DNA of 64,000 nucleotides, from assembly GCA_963281255.1 (NCBI GenBank), contig OY725489.1, positions 1,426,001-1,490,000 on the forward strand, given 5' to 3'. A program made the position numbers and the translations under genes. The stretch comes from Aphrocallistes beatrix. Taxonomy: Eukaryota; Porifera; Hexactinellida; Sceptrulophora; Aphrocallistidae. Below, piece by piece: positions 49,603 through 60,974 of the stretch (the first letter of the stretch is position 1; each line of letters begins with the position of its first letter). The notes beneath the pieces were generated by a model. That model searched no databases, was not told the DNA's origin, and saw nothing but the letters and a program-made list of their open reading frames with translations.

Positions 49603-50880
49603 TATATGTAACGAAATGATTGAAGAAACTATCAGGGACATAAAGCAGAATTTTGTCCTGGCAGATCCATACGGGAATATCGTAGATTCATAGCCCACTC
49701 AAGGCTTGACAGAGACTCAAAATTATGGACTAGGGATGAAGTAGTAGCCGATTGAAATACTACATGGTTTAATAGCGTTAACCATGCAGAATATACCTTA
49801 AAAATGAATTACCAGCATAAACATAGTGTCAGAGGCCTAGTTATTACATTTTACAGGATATGGCCTAAACTGACCAAAATACTTGACATCGCAACCTAGG
49901 AATGCAACAACATTCCATTTTAAAATTCTAAATTTTCTAAATCAACCAATACTAAACTTAGTTCTACACAGAAATCATACATTGATAATGTTAAGAAGTA
50001 AGCTTAACAAAGCATTAAAAAATCGTTAAAATAGTCTTTACCATGACCTGTTGCGCAATGATATGATGACTAATCAAAATTTTGATAATGGATATATGTC
50101 CTTTGATACCATGTCTATATATGCTGGTAATACATTATTAAGGTCTATTCTGCATGGTGAACGATTTTAAGCTGATCGTGAAGAAACTGCCAGGCATATA
50201 AAGCAGATTTTTGGCATGTGGGAGTATTTTGGCTATGGCTTCACTAAGTTCTGACCTCAGACCGACATTCTCGAGGTCGGAACTTAGTGGAGCCATAGCC
50301 AAAATCAGCTTTCTGTGCCTGGCATCATGGAATTATGACATCATTGTCACCATTAGATATTAGAAATTTCAGTTTTTCGACTAAAACTCAGCCATTTTAG
50401 GTGATAGAAGGCTGAAATTTAAATAGAATGTTTTTTGCTTGTCCGAATTAATGAAGTATCATGTCGTAATGATACGAAAATTGGCATGTGTCAAATGATG
50501 AATCTACGATTCATTTCGGACATCAAGGCGAAATTTTCATGCCTCTGCGAAAAAATGGAAAACAATTTTTCACACCTTTTCTATACAATCTAATGGCTTC
50601 ACACTCACAATAGAAATCATTGTAAGACACTACAATTGATCGTCATTGTTATTAATACTTCAATGCAATAACTTGTATAGATGTCTCAATTTTATTATAG
50701 TGCACAAGCGCGCTTTGCTTGCTTGCGCTGCTCGGTTGGCGGACACAAAGTGTCCACCAGAGGCGTCCTTTGGGCGCCTAGGCTCAGATTAATTGATTTT
50801 AAGGAAGAAAACATCTCTAAATATGTATGTTTTACTGTTATAGCCGAAATCACTCGAAAAATCATCAAATTGTCAATTAG
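49603..50880. mobile_element. mosaic of Helitron and palindrome fragments
   Basis: In order: a Helitron 5' piece (49608-49650), a shortened copy of the long palindrome with both outer arms (49689-50180), a rearranged Helitron piece with its own inverted GGTCGGAACTTAGTGGAGCC segment (50181-50440), a piece of the second Helitron-like family (50435-50700, also at 59660-59990), and a minus-strand Helitron 3' end (50705-50880, hairpin GGCGGACACAAAGTGTCCACC). Confidence 0.65.
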
Positions 50881-51954
50881 AAAAGGAAAAGAAAATCTCC
50901 GATTATAGTGGAATATAAATGTAATTAGGATCTATGTATATCTCTCACTTAATTGACATAATTTGGGGATTAGTTGTAACCTACAGTTTATTCCATAATT
51001 ATTGCACTATTACATTTTTACTCTTTTATCTTCAAATACTCAGTTTATTGGCGATTTCCCTTTAAAACAATGAAGAAATAATGCTAAAGTTAGTAATCTC
51101 TTTTGCACCCCTCCTTCTCTGACCGTTTGGCACTGCTGTGGCATTGACTACCAATAGGGGGAAGAAAAAATTAGGGAGATAGATTCCCAGATTTCTTCTA
51201 GCCGTGTTTTGAGGCCTGTAATAGTTTTAAGAAGTCTTAGATTACTTTTGGGGATCATTATTTACATAGCGAGCACAACTTAATTTGATACATCCGCGTT
51301 TTACAGATAGTCCCCCGGCACCCTTTATTACCTATTACCTAAATTATATCTTGAACATCTGTAAAATCAGGAAGAGACTCGGCCATGTTTACAGTTGCAA
51401 TGTAACAAATATCAAGTAGCTAATTTAGCAAGGAAACTATAATATAAATGGGAGCAGACTATTAAGTATTTAGGTTCACTTATTGAATACAAAATCATTA
51501 AGATGTAAGGGCCGTAAAAGTGGTACGGCCATGGCCGTACCAGCCGTACCGGTTGCTACGGCCTTGATCCTTGGACCTTGAACCAAAAAAAAACAGGCCT
51601 AAAAATACATCGCTTCCGCCTTGACAGTGAGAAAAAGCCTCTCTCTCGACAACATATCGTCAATAAAAATGCCATTTATGCAAGTAGCTAATTTTCGAAT
51701 CAATTTCGATCAAATTCCAACTTGAGCTCTCCACAAATTTGGTATAATAGCATTTTCGATCATTTTTCGACATCAGAAAAATTTTCGATCAAATTCCTAT
51801 TTATTCATTTTTCACCTTCGATCATTTCCTATTTACATTTTCGATCAAATTCCGACAAATTCCGAGGTATTATACACGTTACGGAAAATGTGTGCTATTA
51901 GAAGATGTTGTCGAATGGCCACCAAATCTTATGCGGGAGGTATTGGTGCTAGTG
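50881..51954. other. intergenic, no gene
   Basis: Bases 51510-51560 contain a small palindromic patch (TACGGCCATGGCCGTA). Otherwise nothing recognised. Confidence 0.35.
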
Positions 51955-52325
51955 GGAACCGGAATAAGGCCGAATTATTTCAGCACTGGAATAAGGCCGA
52001 ATATTCAAAACTGTTCGTTGGGAAACAGGGGAGATTTTAAGGATTTTTGACGTGGAATATTTTAAAATTCGCCTGATGAGGTGCTTTTAAGCAAAATGTA
52101 TATTTAACTTGTTTGTCGACTATTTATTTCAGTATTATGTACATATCACTCGACTCTTTCCAGTTGTGAAAATTCGGCCTATTCCAGTGTTGAAATAATT
52201 CGGCCTTGTCCCAGTTTTGAAAATTTGGCCTTATTCCAGTGTTGAAGTAAGTCGGCGTTATTCCAGTTTCGAATTTCGGCCTTATTTCAGCTTGAAAATT
52301 CTACCTTATTCAGTCAAACCGTGCA
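51955..52325. repeat. repeat cluster of AATAAGGCCGAATTATTTCA units in both orientations
   Basis: Two forward units at the left and five inverted (ATTCGGCCTTATTCCAG) at the right enclose about 150 bp, suggesting a MITE with repeated ends. Related units occur at 55977-56075. Confidence 0.6.
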
Positions 52326-52446
52326 AGTCAATGTATGGCTACTTTTCGTCACAGTAAATCTGGATATAGGTACTTCATTATAAACTGCGAAAATCTTATA
52401 TGGTTACCATGCAGTATTTGTATGGTTTCTTAAAATAAAATATTAT

Positions 52447-53249
52447 CATGGCCAACTATACATGAGGCCTCACAGTAACTTGCGGATTTTGGACTAAAGA
52501 TGCGGTAGAAGATGGTTGTGCAAACACATGAGTTGTCTTAAATCATTAACCAGGCAGAATTGAGCTTAGGAATGCATTACCAGCGTATATCAGTATGGTG
52601 TCAAAGTACTAATATCCGTTAGTAGATTTTGATTAGTCATCATATGATTGCGCTACAGGTTATGTTTGTAACGAATTTAGTTATTCGACATATTACCAAA
52701 TGTGACCAATATGATAAATTGTCTAAGACTCGTAAACTATTGAATTTAGACGCAGAAATAATATAATCGCATAATAGGAAGTAATCTATTGGCTATTACG
52801 TAAATAGGGCCAAATTTGAATATCTAGTTATTGCAGTTTTCAAGATGAGACCCCAACTGACCAAAATACGTCTCCATAGCAACGCTTAAATATAGCAACA
52901 TTCCATGAAAAAAATCAAAAAATTTCTAATTAATAACCCATTCACTCCTCAGTTCTGCGCGAAAAAGATTATATTAAAAACACTTAGAAATGTCTTTAAA
53001 ACGCTCTAAAAATCACTAAATTAGTCACAAACATAACCTGTTGCGCAATCATATGATGACTAATTAAAATTTTACTAACTAATATGAGTACTTTGACAGC
53101 ATACTGATATATGCTGGTAATGCATCCTTAAGCTCAATTCTGCCTGTTAATGATTTAAGGCAGCTCATGTGTTAGCTCAACCATCTTCTACCGCATCCCT
53201 AGTCCAAAATTCGCAAGTTACTGTGAGGCCTTATGTATAGTAGGCTATG
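52447..53249. mobile_element. 0.8-kb palindromic element (relative of 45209-46269)
   Basis: The ends CATGGCCAACTATACATGAG and, inverted, CATAGCCTACTATACATAAG continue GGCCTCACAGTAACTTGCG on both sides. Conserved inner blocks include GATTAGTCATCATATGATTG and CTTAGGAATGCATTACCAGC. The arms are less similar than in the 1.06-kb copy. Confidence 0.8.
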
Positions 53250-53660
53250 ATCTTATATATTAAGAACTGCTTTTTACAACTCTTTAATAATTTTTAAAAA
53301 ATGTTTAGAGGCTAGCTTTCAACAATTGATCTAGGATCTTTTGTGGTGTCGATTCCGAATATCGTATTCTAGAAAATTAATGGTACATATTTTATTTGTT
53401 TTTGTTTAAAATAGATAGTGAAGAAAACAAAATAGAGGAAATATCCTACACAGTGTTAACAAATACTGGTAAAATTTAGATCGCACAGGTTCAGGTTTGA
53501 CTACAATATAGTATACAAGTACGTATATAGCAAATTGTAAAACGTGACAGAGGGGAGAGGGAGTTTATTGCTCGCGTTTCGTAACGAATTATATCAATTG
53601 AAATTTTATGATATAAAGATGATATTTTTGCATTAAAGCATACTGTCGTAATAGATTTTA
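53250..53660. other. intergenic, nothing recognised
   Basis: No gene or repeat seen. Confidence 0.3.
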
Positions 53661-54273
53661 GGGATACATACGATTAGTGATATTGCAGTTCGTGACCTTA
53701 CAATTCGTGACCGACAATTCGTGACTACAATTCGTGACAGGATTATTGAGAGTTAATAATGTTGACAGGAAGACATGGATGTCCATATCCTGTCTAATCG
53801 AATCATATTGTCACTGTTATTATATCATCAATATATATATTTCAGAAATCTATAGAGCTAGAGGAGGAGGAGGAATTAAGATATTACTCCGGCAGATATA
53901 AAATACTACAATTAAATTACATTGAGAAATTGATGTCATGATACGTGTATATTAAAGACTACTGTTACATTGTCACATGTTTTCTGGCTAAAGTTTACAT
54001 TTTCAACAAACAAGTAACACCATTTGTTTTGTACTCATTATCTGATACCTGGGTATCGAATCGTACTCAAATTTTGGAATTCCCTGTGATATTTGAGAAC
54101 TAAGTTCCACTTCTAGTGTAAATAATCGATTTAGTAATAATTCATGGCGTCCCATCAACATTATTAAATCGATGTTAGGCTGCATATAATCGTGTCACGA
54201 ATTGTCGGGTCATGAATTGTAAGGTCATGAATTGTTAGATAACGAATTGTAATGTCATGAATTGTATGTATCC
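53661..54273. mobile_element. TIR element with ACAATTCGTGAC subterminal arrays, 613 bp
   Basis: The tips GGATACATACGATT and AATTGTATGTATCC are inverted. Four ACAATTCGTGAC-type units follow on the left, and about five GTCA(C/T)GAATTGT units on the right. No transposase. Confidence 0.65.
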
Positions 54274-54979
54274 AAGCATTTCATTCACAATGCTTTACAA
54301 GCAATGCATGACTTTGGTTTGCTCATTTTATCATTTTAGATATTATTGTTTGCAACAATTTGTGCTAAAAACAAATCTCTTTTTACGTAATGCTGGGTAT
54401 AAGAAATTACATAGTGTAATGCCAACTTGAGCCATGATAAAGCGGGATACGATGTTGAATTTCGCGGGACATGGCGGAACTCAATATAAAAGTATTATAT
54501 ATGTAATCCCAAAAAAGAGGGACATGACGGGAATATTTCATGTAAGAACGGGACACTCGTGAAAATTAACTCGATAGAGGAGCGAGAAAATCGGACGCCT
54601 GTCAGGCCAAAATTGGTCCCCCCTAGCTAAATTTGGTCCCCCCCGGACCAGTTTTGGTCACCAAAATTGGTCCGGGGGGACCAGTTTTGGCTGCCAAAAT
54701 TAGTCCGGAGGACCAGTTTTAGCTGCCAAATTTGGTCCGAGGGATCAGTTCTGGCTGCCAAATCTAGTCCGGGGGACCATTTTTAGTGCAGTTTCTGCAG
54801 AGAGATGCCCCTATGGCAAAGACGGTATACAACATCCGTCCATATGTATTTATCTCCGTACGCTGCGAAATTTGAGTTTTCAAAAATGTAGTAGTCCCGA
54901 TGTATTACAATATTCATATCTCATGTGCCAAGTTAGCTGCACTATCGGTCTACCGACAGACATTTTTTTTAACATGAAT
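54274..54979. repeat. ATGCCAACT-family piece (54418-54600) and palindromic minisatellite (54600-54790)
   Basis: The minisatellite unit is about 32 bp (CCAAAATTGGTCCGGGGGAC then CAGTTTTGGCTG) and is itself palindromic. About five units are present. Shorter versions occur at 22560, 33055 and 55245. Confidence 0.6.
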
Positions 54980-55132
54980 AATGCCAACTTGAGCCATGAT
55001 AAAGCGGGGCGCAGCGTTGAAGTTTAGCGGGACGCAATAGTAAAACTTCTACATACTTGTAGAATCAAACAGGACAGAATAAAACTTAATATAAAAGGGG
55101 GACATTCAATGCAAAAAACGGGCAGTTGGCAT
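54980..55132. mobile_element. short TIR element (ATGCCAACT family)
   Basis: ATGCCAACTTGAGCCATGAT at the left and CAGTTGGCAT at the right; the same family as 24123-24302. Confidence 0.6.
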
Positions 55133-55564
55133 GTATTGAATAGACTCCCTATTAATAGAGACCTCCTAGAGTGATTGTAATGTCATCACATCCTATGAGG
55201 AGAGGACTACTTTAGTGTACGTAATTAAATGGCACAAAATTTAACCCGAACCAATTTTGGCATGGGGGGACCAGTTTTGGCCCCGGACCATTTTTTTCGT
55301 GATACGCCCCGCCTAAAACGGGAAGGTTGGAATGTATTAATGTGACTGTGACTTAGGGAACCCCTCCCTTGGACTTGAGGATTTCTGCGTTACTTAACAT
55401 TTGAACGGTTCCGGTGGTATATTTCAAATATCGAAATTGGCAGAATATTTTGTCCGAAATTAAAATTTTTAATAAGGAAATGCATGACAGGAGTCCCAAA
55501 ACAAAAAGCTATTTATTATATAGTTTCAAAAATCTGATATTTGTCATCTACACCCCTAAAAACC
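55133..55564. other. intergenic with a fragment of the GGTCCGGGG repeat
   Basis: Bases 55240-55300 match the minisatellite. No gene; the plus-strand frame from 55414 runs into repeats. Confidence 0.35.
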
Positions 55565-56255
55565 AGGGTTGTAGTGGGAATGGGAATTTGTGGGTTTTCC
55601 CATGGGCATTCCCACAGATTCCCATATGGGATGGGAATGAGAATGACTTTAAGTCTATAACCCACATGTGGGAATCTGTGGGCATTCTGTGGGCATCTGT
55701 GGAAATCTGTCGGAATCTGTCAGGATTCAGTGTGAAGTCCTATTTATCTAATATCCATCGTACACATAATCCTGTAGTCTATTATTGTATTCTACTATTC
55801 CAGGGTTCCCCAAACTTTTATTCAAATCAGGCCGCATTGTTTGCAAAAAAAGCAGTATGGGCGAGATACAATAGGCCGCTAAAATGAGTATCAGGCCAGA
55901 GATAATGCAAATGTAACATCGGGGACTCAGGCCACATGCCTCCTAAAAAACCGAGTTTGCGGAACCTTGTACTATTCGGGAAAGTGGAATAAGGCCGAAT
56001 TATTTCAACACTGGTGGAATAAGGCCGATTTACTCATTCCAGTTGTGAAAATTCGGCCTTATTCAGTCAACCTTTCCTTCCGTATATTTTCCCCAACCAT
56101 TATTATCTCAATTGAATCATCATATTAGGATCTATATGGGATTATGTGGGCTTCTGTGGGTATTTCCTGTGGGTGTTCCTACAGAAATCCAATGGAAATG
56201 TGATGCGAATAGGTATTGAAATTCCACTCCTACAGCAATCCTGCTGAACCCTACT
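55565..56255. mobile_element. element with GTGGGAAT / ATTCCCAC-rich ends, carrying nested insertions
   Basis: CAGGGTTGTAGTGGGAATGG at the left and ATTCCACTCCTACAGCAATC at the right suggest hAT-type tips. Repeated GAATCTGTGGG units fill the left side. The hAT element 55801-55969 and an AATAAGGCCGAA patch (55977-56075) lie inside. Confidence 0.55.
55801..55969. mobile_element. hAT-type MITE, 169 bp, with perfect 8-bp duplication
   Basis: Tips CAGGGTTCCCCAAAC and GTTTGCGGAACCTTG, flanked by TACTATTC on both sides (55793-55800, 55970-55977). Confidence 0.85.
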
Positions 56256-56611
56256 ATGCCAATCATACAAGCTAATCTATAGCATATTTTTAAACGTCTT
56301 AGTCAAGAAGTGTGAAAATATGTATACTGTATGATGGTGTGAAAGGCATCAATATATAATATTTGTATTTCATAATTAAGAAATCTTATAAATACTGCAT
56401 GTAACCATTAAAACTTCCGCACTTTGTAACCTAGAACCTCATTAGAACCGAAATACAGCCATACATTGACTAACAACAACAGTATAAGATGTTGGCCACT
56501 TGATAACATTTTCCAATAGCACACATCTTCCGTAACACACGTGATAACTGAAACTTTCCAGGTATTTTACATAATAACATCCTTATTTGACGTTTTCACT
56601 GCAACATATAC
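56256..56611. other. intergenic, nothing recognised
   Basis: No gene; a short GGTGTGAAAATATG match to other repeats near 56310. Confidence 0.3.
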
Positions 56612-57464
56612 AGGGTGGCATTTAAGTTCTGTCTCAAGCTTTATTAGGTATAAAATTTCTTAAACTCAAACAATCTTAGTTATTATGATCTTAACCCTAC
56701 TTGGACTCGGAATGTTGAAGTGAAAGTGAAAATGAAAGTGGGATTTTTCTATTTATACTTTGTACCCCAAGTCCAAGTAGGGTTTTAAGAGATTGTAATT
56801 CGAATATTATCAATGATTTTATAAGATTTTTCGAGTCTAAGAACTGGAACTGTGTTTTGTATGATGAGTTTTGTGGAAAAAATATGTGTCCTGGCTCGCA
56901 GCGAAAATCGATAATCAGGACCACTGCTTCTGTAAAAAATGTCTCTAAAATCGATGTTCCATGACGATTTAGCACCAGATACCTTTCATTCACCATTGAA
57001 ATATTTTACAAATCCATTGAATTCATTATCAGAAACGAGATAAAGTTATTATTACACGACTTCAAATTAGGTACATTTTACAAAAATCACCCAAAATGGC
57101 ACTTTTTTCACATCACCAAAAAATCTGATCCAAAAGGTTCTCAATACATACTGATCTAAACATTCTATATTTCTACAACTTTAGAATATTCGAGGAAAAT
57201 GTGAGAGCTAATTTTTTCTGGAATTTGAAGACTCTAGAAAGATAATTTGAAAAGCAGTGGTTCCTGATTCTCGAATTTCACTGGGAGCCAGGACACATAT
57301 TTTTTTCCACAAAACACAGTTCCAGTTATTAGACTCGAAAAATCATATAAAACCATTGAGAATATCCGAATTGCAATCTCTAAAGACCATAATAACTAAG
57401 ATTGTTTGAGTTTAAGAAATTTTATACCTAATAAAGCTTGGGACAGAACTTAAATGCCACCCTG
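56612..57464. mobile_element. 853-bp long-TIR element with TA target
   Basis: CAGGGTGGCATTTAAGTTCTG is inverted at both ends with TA on each side. The arms extend some 300 bp with moderate divergence (for example AACTCAAACAATCTTAGTTA and its inverse). No transposase frame. A decayed partial relative is at 60240-60470. A piggyBac-like MITE interrupts the left arm at 56695-56782. Confidence 0.75.
56695..56782. mobile_element. piggyBac-like MITE with GAAAGT tract
   Basis: CCCTACTTGGACT and AGTCCAAGTAGGG are inverted, with TTAA at the left and a slightly altered TTTTAA at the right. GTGAAAGTGAAAATGAAAGT lies inside. Sister copy at 60813-60943. Confidence 0.6.
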
Positions 57465-57529
57465 TATATTCTAGGGGTTTGAATAAACGGACCCCCTTCT
57501 TTTTTGGTGTGCTTCCTATATTACTACTA

Positions 57530-58070
57530 CAAGCGCGCTTCGCGCTTGCTTGCGCTGCGCGGCTGGCGAACACTTCGCGTCCGCCGGAGGCTCCCTTCGG
57601 TCGCCTGGAGTCACATTGGTTAATTATAAGGGAGATACATCTCTAAATATGTCTATTCTACTGTGCTAATCGATATCACTCGAAAAATCACCAAATTTGT
57701 GAATTTAAAATTTTTTGATGCGTAATGATGACGTCATAACAAAGTGATGAGTCATCATTTTTTATGATAGTCGCATCATATGTGAGGTATGTTAGTATAC
57801 AGATTCTATTAAAATTTCAGCCTTCTATCTCCTATAATGGCTGAGTTATGCCCGAATAACTGTGTTGCCTAACTTTTAAAAATGTGACAATGACGTCATA
57901 ATTCCATGATGAGTCGACATTTTGCTCTGAACTCAGAACTTACTGGAGCCATAGCCAAAATACTCCCACATGCCAAAAATTAGCTTTCTATGACTGGCAG
58001 TTTCTTCAATCAATTCGTTACAGATATATATATATACACATACACAATAATCGAGTTTTAATAGTAAGGA
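57530..58070 (-). mobile_element. complete non-autonomous Helitron (best reference copy)
   Basis: The 5' tip TCCTTACTATTAAAACTCGA ends at 58070 (flanking A on the minus strand), and the 3' tip CTTG is at 57530 (flanking T). TGACGTCA is at 57729-57736 and 57891-57898, and TGAGTCA at 57748-57754. The terminal hairpin is GGCGAACACTTCGCGTCCGCC. Confidence 0.88.
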
Positions 58071-58514
58071 TTATATTGGATCTATGATCCAATAAAATAA
58101 CATAGTAGCACAGTACTAAAATGAGTGCTGGTGTCCGGCCGGCCGTAAGTGGTGCACAGACCAGAGTTTAAAAGATATCGTCCTGAATATTTTTGTGAAG
58201 CTGCGAATATATATATAGATGTGCACCTCGTCATACGATTTTCAATATATGCTAAATCATCATCATTACGTAGCATTTTGTGATTTCATTATTTTGCTTA
58301 TTGTACAAAAACTAGAAGAGCTAGAAATTTGAGATTGGTAACACTGGTGAAATATGAGGCCTTGTGAAACCTATTTCATATCTAGATCCATCGGACATAG
58401 GACCTCTGAGCAATTTGCGGTTAAAGATTTTGTCGTGTCATCATCGCTTAATTTTTATGATAAATGCCTATTAGAGCTCAAATTTTAATAGTTTGAGATA
58501 AACAATTGTTCAAT
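58071..58514. other. intergenic, nothing recognised
   Basis: No supported gene. Confidence 0.3.
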
Positions 58515-58815
58515 AAAGCTTACGTCATCATAATGGCACAGCAATAATGGTGAAAGGTTAATAAAATAAAATGATAAGAGATATAAATAAATATATATTG
58601 TATAAAGTGTTCAGAATAGATGACTCTACAAAAGTATGTTAAATAATTATGCTGACGTCATCATGATGACACAGCAATAATTATAAATGGCTAATAGGGT
58701 TAAAATGATAGGAAATAGAAATAAACATTTGTTGTAGAAAGTGTTCAGTGTAGAAGACTATACAAAACTGCTAATTAATCATGCTGACGTCATCATGGTG
58801 ACACAGCCAAAATTT
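58515..58815. repeat. tandem repeat of about 133-142 bp, three partial units with CRE-like core
   Basis: TACGTCATCATAATGGCACA, TGACGTCATCATGATGACAC and TGACGTCATCATGGTGACAC begin successive units (58521, 58653, 58795). The intervening AAGTGTTCAG and GATA(A/G)GA(A/G)ATA(G/T)A blocks are also repeated. Confidence 0.65.
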
Positions 58816-58829
58816 ACATCCATAATTTC

Positions 58830-58885
58830 ATCCTACAAACTTTGATTGTTACATCATTTAAAGTTTGTAGGATGAAAATTGTTAT
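58830..58885. repeat. inverted repeat, about 24-bp arms
   Basis: CATAATTTCATCCTACAAACTTT and AAAGTTTGTAGGATGAAAAT... surround a spacer of about 16 bp. Confidence 0.6.
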
Positions 58886-58919
58886 GGTACTAATTTCGGT
58901 TAAATCTTTTTATAGGCGA

Positions 58920-60240
58920 AGAAGAGCATATAATCTGCGCGGCTTGCGGACATTTTGTGTCCGCAGAGTCGCCATGAGGGCGCCTGGAGTTACACAATCT
59001 AGCCTATTTTGGGACTATGTTTACTTAATATAAATATTGTAAACAAAAGTTTACGAATATTTTCTCATATGGATCCGAAAATATAATATTCTAAAACTAC
59101 ACCAATGAAAACCCCATGTCAACCGTTGGAAGCCAGCCTCTAGCCTATTTTTGCAATTTGTTTACTTTATGTATCTATTGTAAACAAAAGTAAACAAATA
59201 ATTTATCATATCGATCTGAAAATATAATATTTGAAATCTACACCCCTAAAAACCCCATGTTAACCATTGGAAACTAATTTCTAGCATAATTTTCAAAATT
59301 CGTCAAATGGAATTAAAATATGTATATAAAGGTGTGAAATTATATACAAAACCTTTTTTATTTCTATATACTATAATATAATTGAGACACCTATATAAGT
59401 TATTGCTTTGAAGTATTAATAACAATGACAGCCTACAGTGTCGTACAATGATTTCTATTGTGAGATTGAAGCCGTACATAGTATTGTATTGAAAGGGTGT
59501 GAAAAACGTTTTCCATTTTTTTTGCAGAGGTGTGAAATTTTGGCTTAGATCTTCGAACTTATTCATAGATTCATCATTTGACATCTGCATGCCAATTTTC
59601 GTATCTCTACGACTTGCCAATTCTTCAATCAATTCGGACAAACATATATTAAAACGCTAGGATTTTTTTGATATGTTTGTCCGAATTGATTGGAGAATTG
59701 GCAAGTCGTAGAGATATGAAAATTGGCATGTAGGTGTCAAAAGATATGACTACGAATAAATTCTAAGACCTAAGCGAAATTTTCTCATCTCTGCAAAAAA
59801 AAATGGAAAACAATTTTTCGCACCTTTTCTATACAAAATAAATAACTACATTATTCACAATAGAAATCATTGTACACTACAATAGATCGTCATTGTTATT
59901 AATACTTCAAAGCCACAACTTATGTTTGATATCTTAAATGTATTATAGTGTATAGCAATAAAAAAGATTATGTGCATATTTTCACACCGTTGAAATTTTT
60001 TTAAAAATATGCTAGAAACTTGTTTTAAACGGCTGACATGGGGTTTTCAGGGGTGTAGATTTCGAATATCATATTTTCGAGTAAATTTGTTAATTAATTT
60101 GTGTACTTTTGTTTACAATAGATACATAAAGTAAACTAGATACATAAAGTAGTCAAAATTATGCTAGAAACCTGCTTTCAACGGTTGACATGGGGTTTTT
60201 AGAGGTGTAGATTTAGAATATTACATTTTCGGATATTTTT
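58920..60240. mobile_element. head-to-head inverted pair of a second Helitron-like family (about 1.2-kb palindrome)
   Basis: Arms mirror around about 59655. Blocks such as CTTCAATCAATTCGGACAAA, TGGAAAACAATTTTTCGCAC, ACAATAGAAATCATTGTA, GACATGGGGTTTT and ATTGTAAACAAAAG recur inverted. Reading left from the centre, ATCCTAGCGTTTTAATATAT then GTCCGAATTGATTGAAGAAT resembles the 5' module of the other Helitrons. At 58938-58998 the hairpin GCGGACATTTTGTGTCCGC resembles their 3' module. The Helitron identity is inferred; the palindrome is plain. Confidence 0.6.
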
Positions 60241-60470
60241 TACAGAAAAAGTGGACCCTGATTTGCGATTTTCGCTGAGTGTCAGGATACATTTTTTCTC
60301 CTTAAAACTGACAAAACACAGTTTCAGGTCTTAGACTCAAAATCTTTAAAATCATTGAGGATATTTGAATTACAAGACCATAATAACCTAGATTGCTTGA
60401 GTATGATAAATTTTTTGCCTAATGAAGCTTGGAACAGAACTTAATTGACACCATGTACAAGGGTGAACTT
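60241..60470. mobile_element. partial relative of the 56612-57464 element
   Basis: CAGGATACATTTTTTCTCC, AAACACAGTTTCAGG, GACCATAATAACCTAGATTG and AACAGAACTTAATTGACACC follow the right half of that element at lower identity. Confidence 0.6.
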
Positions 60471-60562
60471 AGAACTCGCTGGATAGTAGAACTCATGTAG
60501 TCCTAAAGATAGGAGATTATCCATTCATATCCCGTGCTATTATACAAGTAATAGGCTGATAT

Positions 60563-60829
60563 CAGAGGCGTAGCTTACACCTATGTCACCCGGGGCGGAT
60601 GTATTTCATGCCGCCCCTCAACACATATTTCTACCTCAACTTGGCAAGTGTATTAACTTAATTTGTGGTGTGTTTTGTGTGTTAATTTAAAATACTATTC
60701 ATACTCGTATTAGCTGGAAAAAGCATGTTCAAATTCAAAATACCTTGGAAAAATTCTGAGTTTACCAATATATATTTTATGAAACACAAGGTCAAGTGCT
60801 GCTCCCTATTAACCCTGGAACAACTTGGG

Positions 60830-60860
<31 letters not shown>

Positions 60861-60974
60861 AAGTTAATTGAAAGTGAACTGAAAGTGAAAATGAAAGTGG
60901 GGTCATTTCTATTTATACCTTTGACCCCAAAGTCGTTCCAGGGTTAAGCGCCGCCCCCCCTAGCTACGCCACTG
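60563..60974. mobile_element. hAT-type element, 412 bp, holding a piggyBac-like MITE
   Basis: Tips CAGAGGCGTAGCT and AGCTACGCCACTG. The flanks GCTGATAT and CCTAATAT match at 6 of 8. The MITE at 60813-60943 is nested. Confidence 0.7.
60813..60943. mobile_element. piggyBac-like MITE with GAAAGT tandem tract
   Basis: CCCTGGAACAACTTGG and CCAAAGTCGTTCCAGGG are inverted, with intact TTAA on both sides (60809-60812, 60944-60947), the piggyBac target. Inside are five consecutive GAAAGT hexamers and several variants. Confidence 0.75.

Noticed and set aside
59303..59641. 112-codon minus-strand open frame
   Set aside because: It coincides with one arm of the large palindrome, and no homology is visible.
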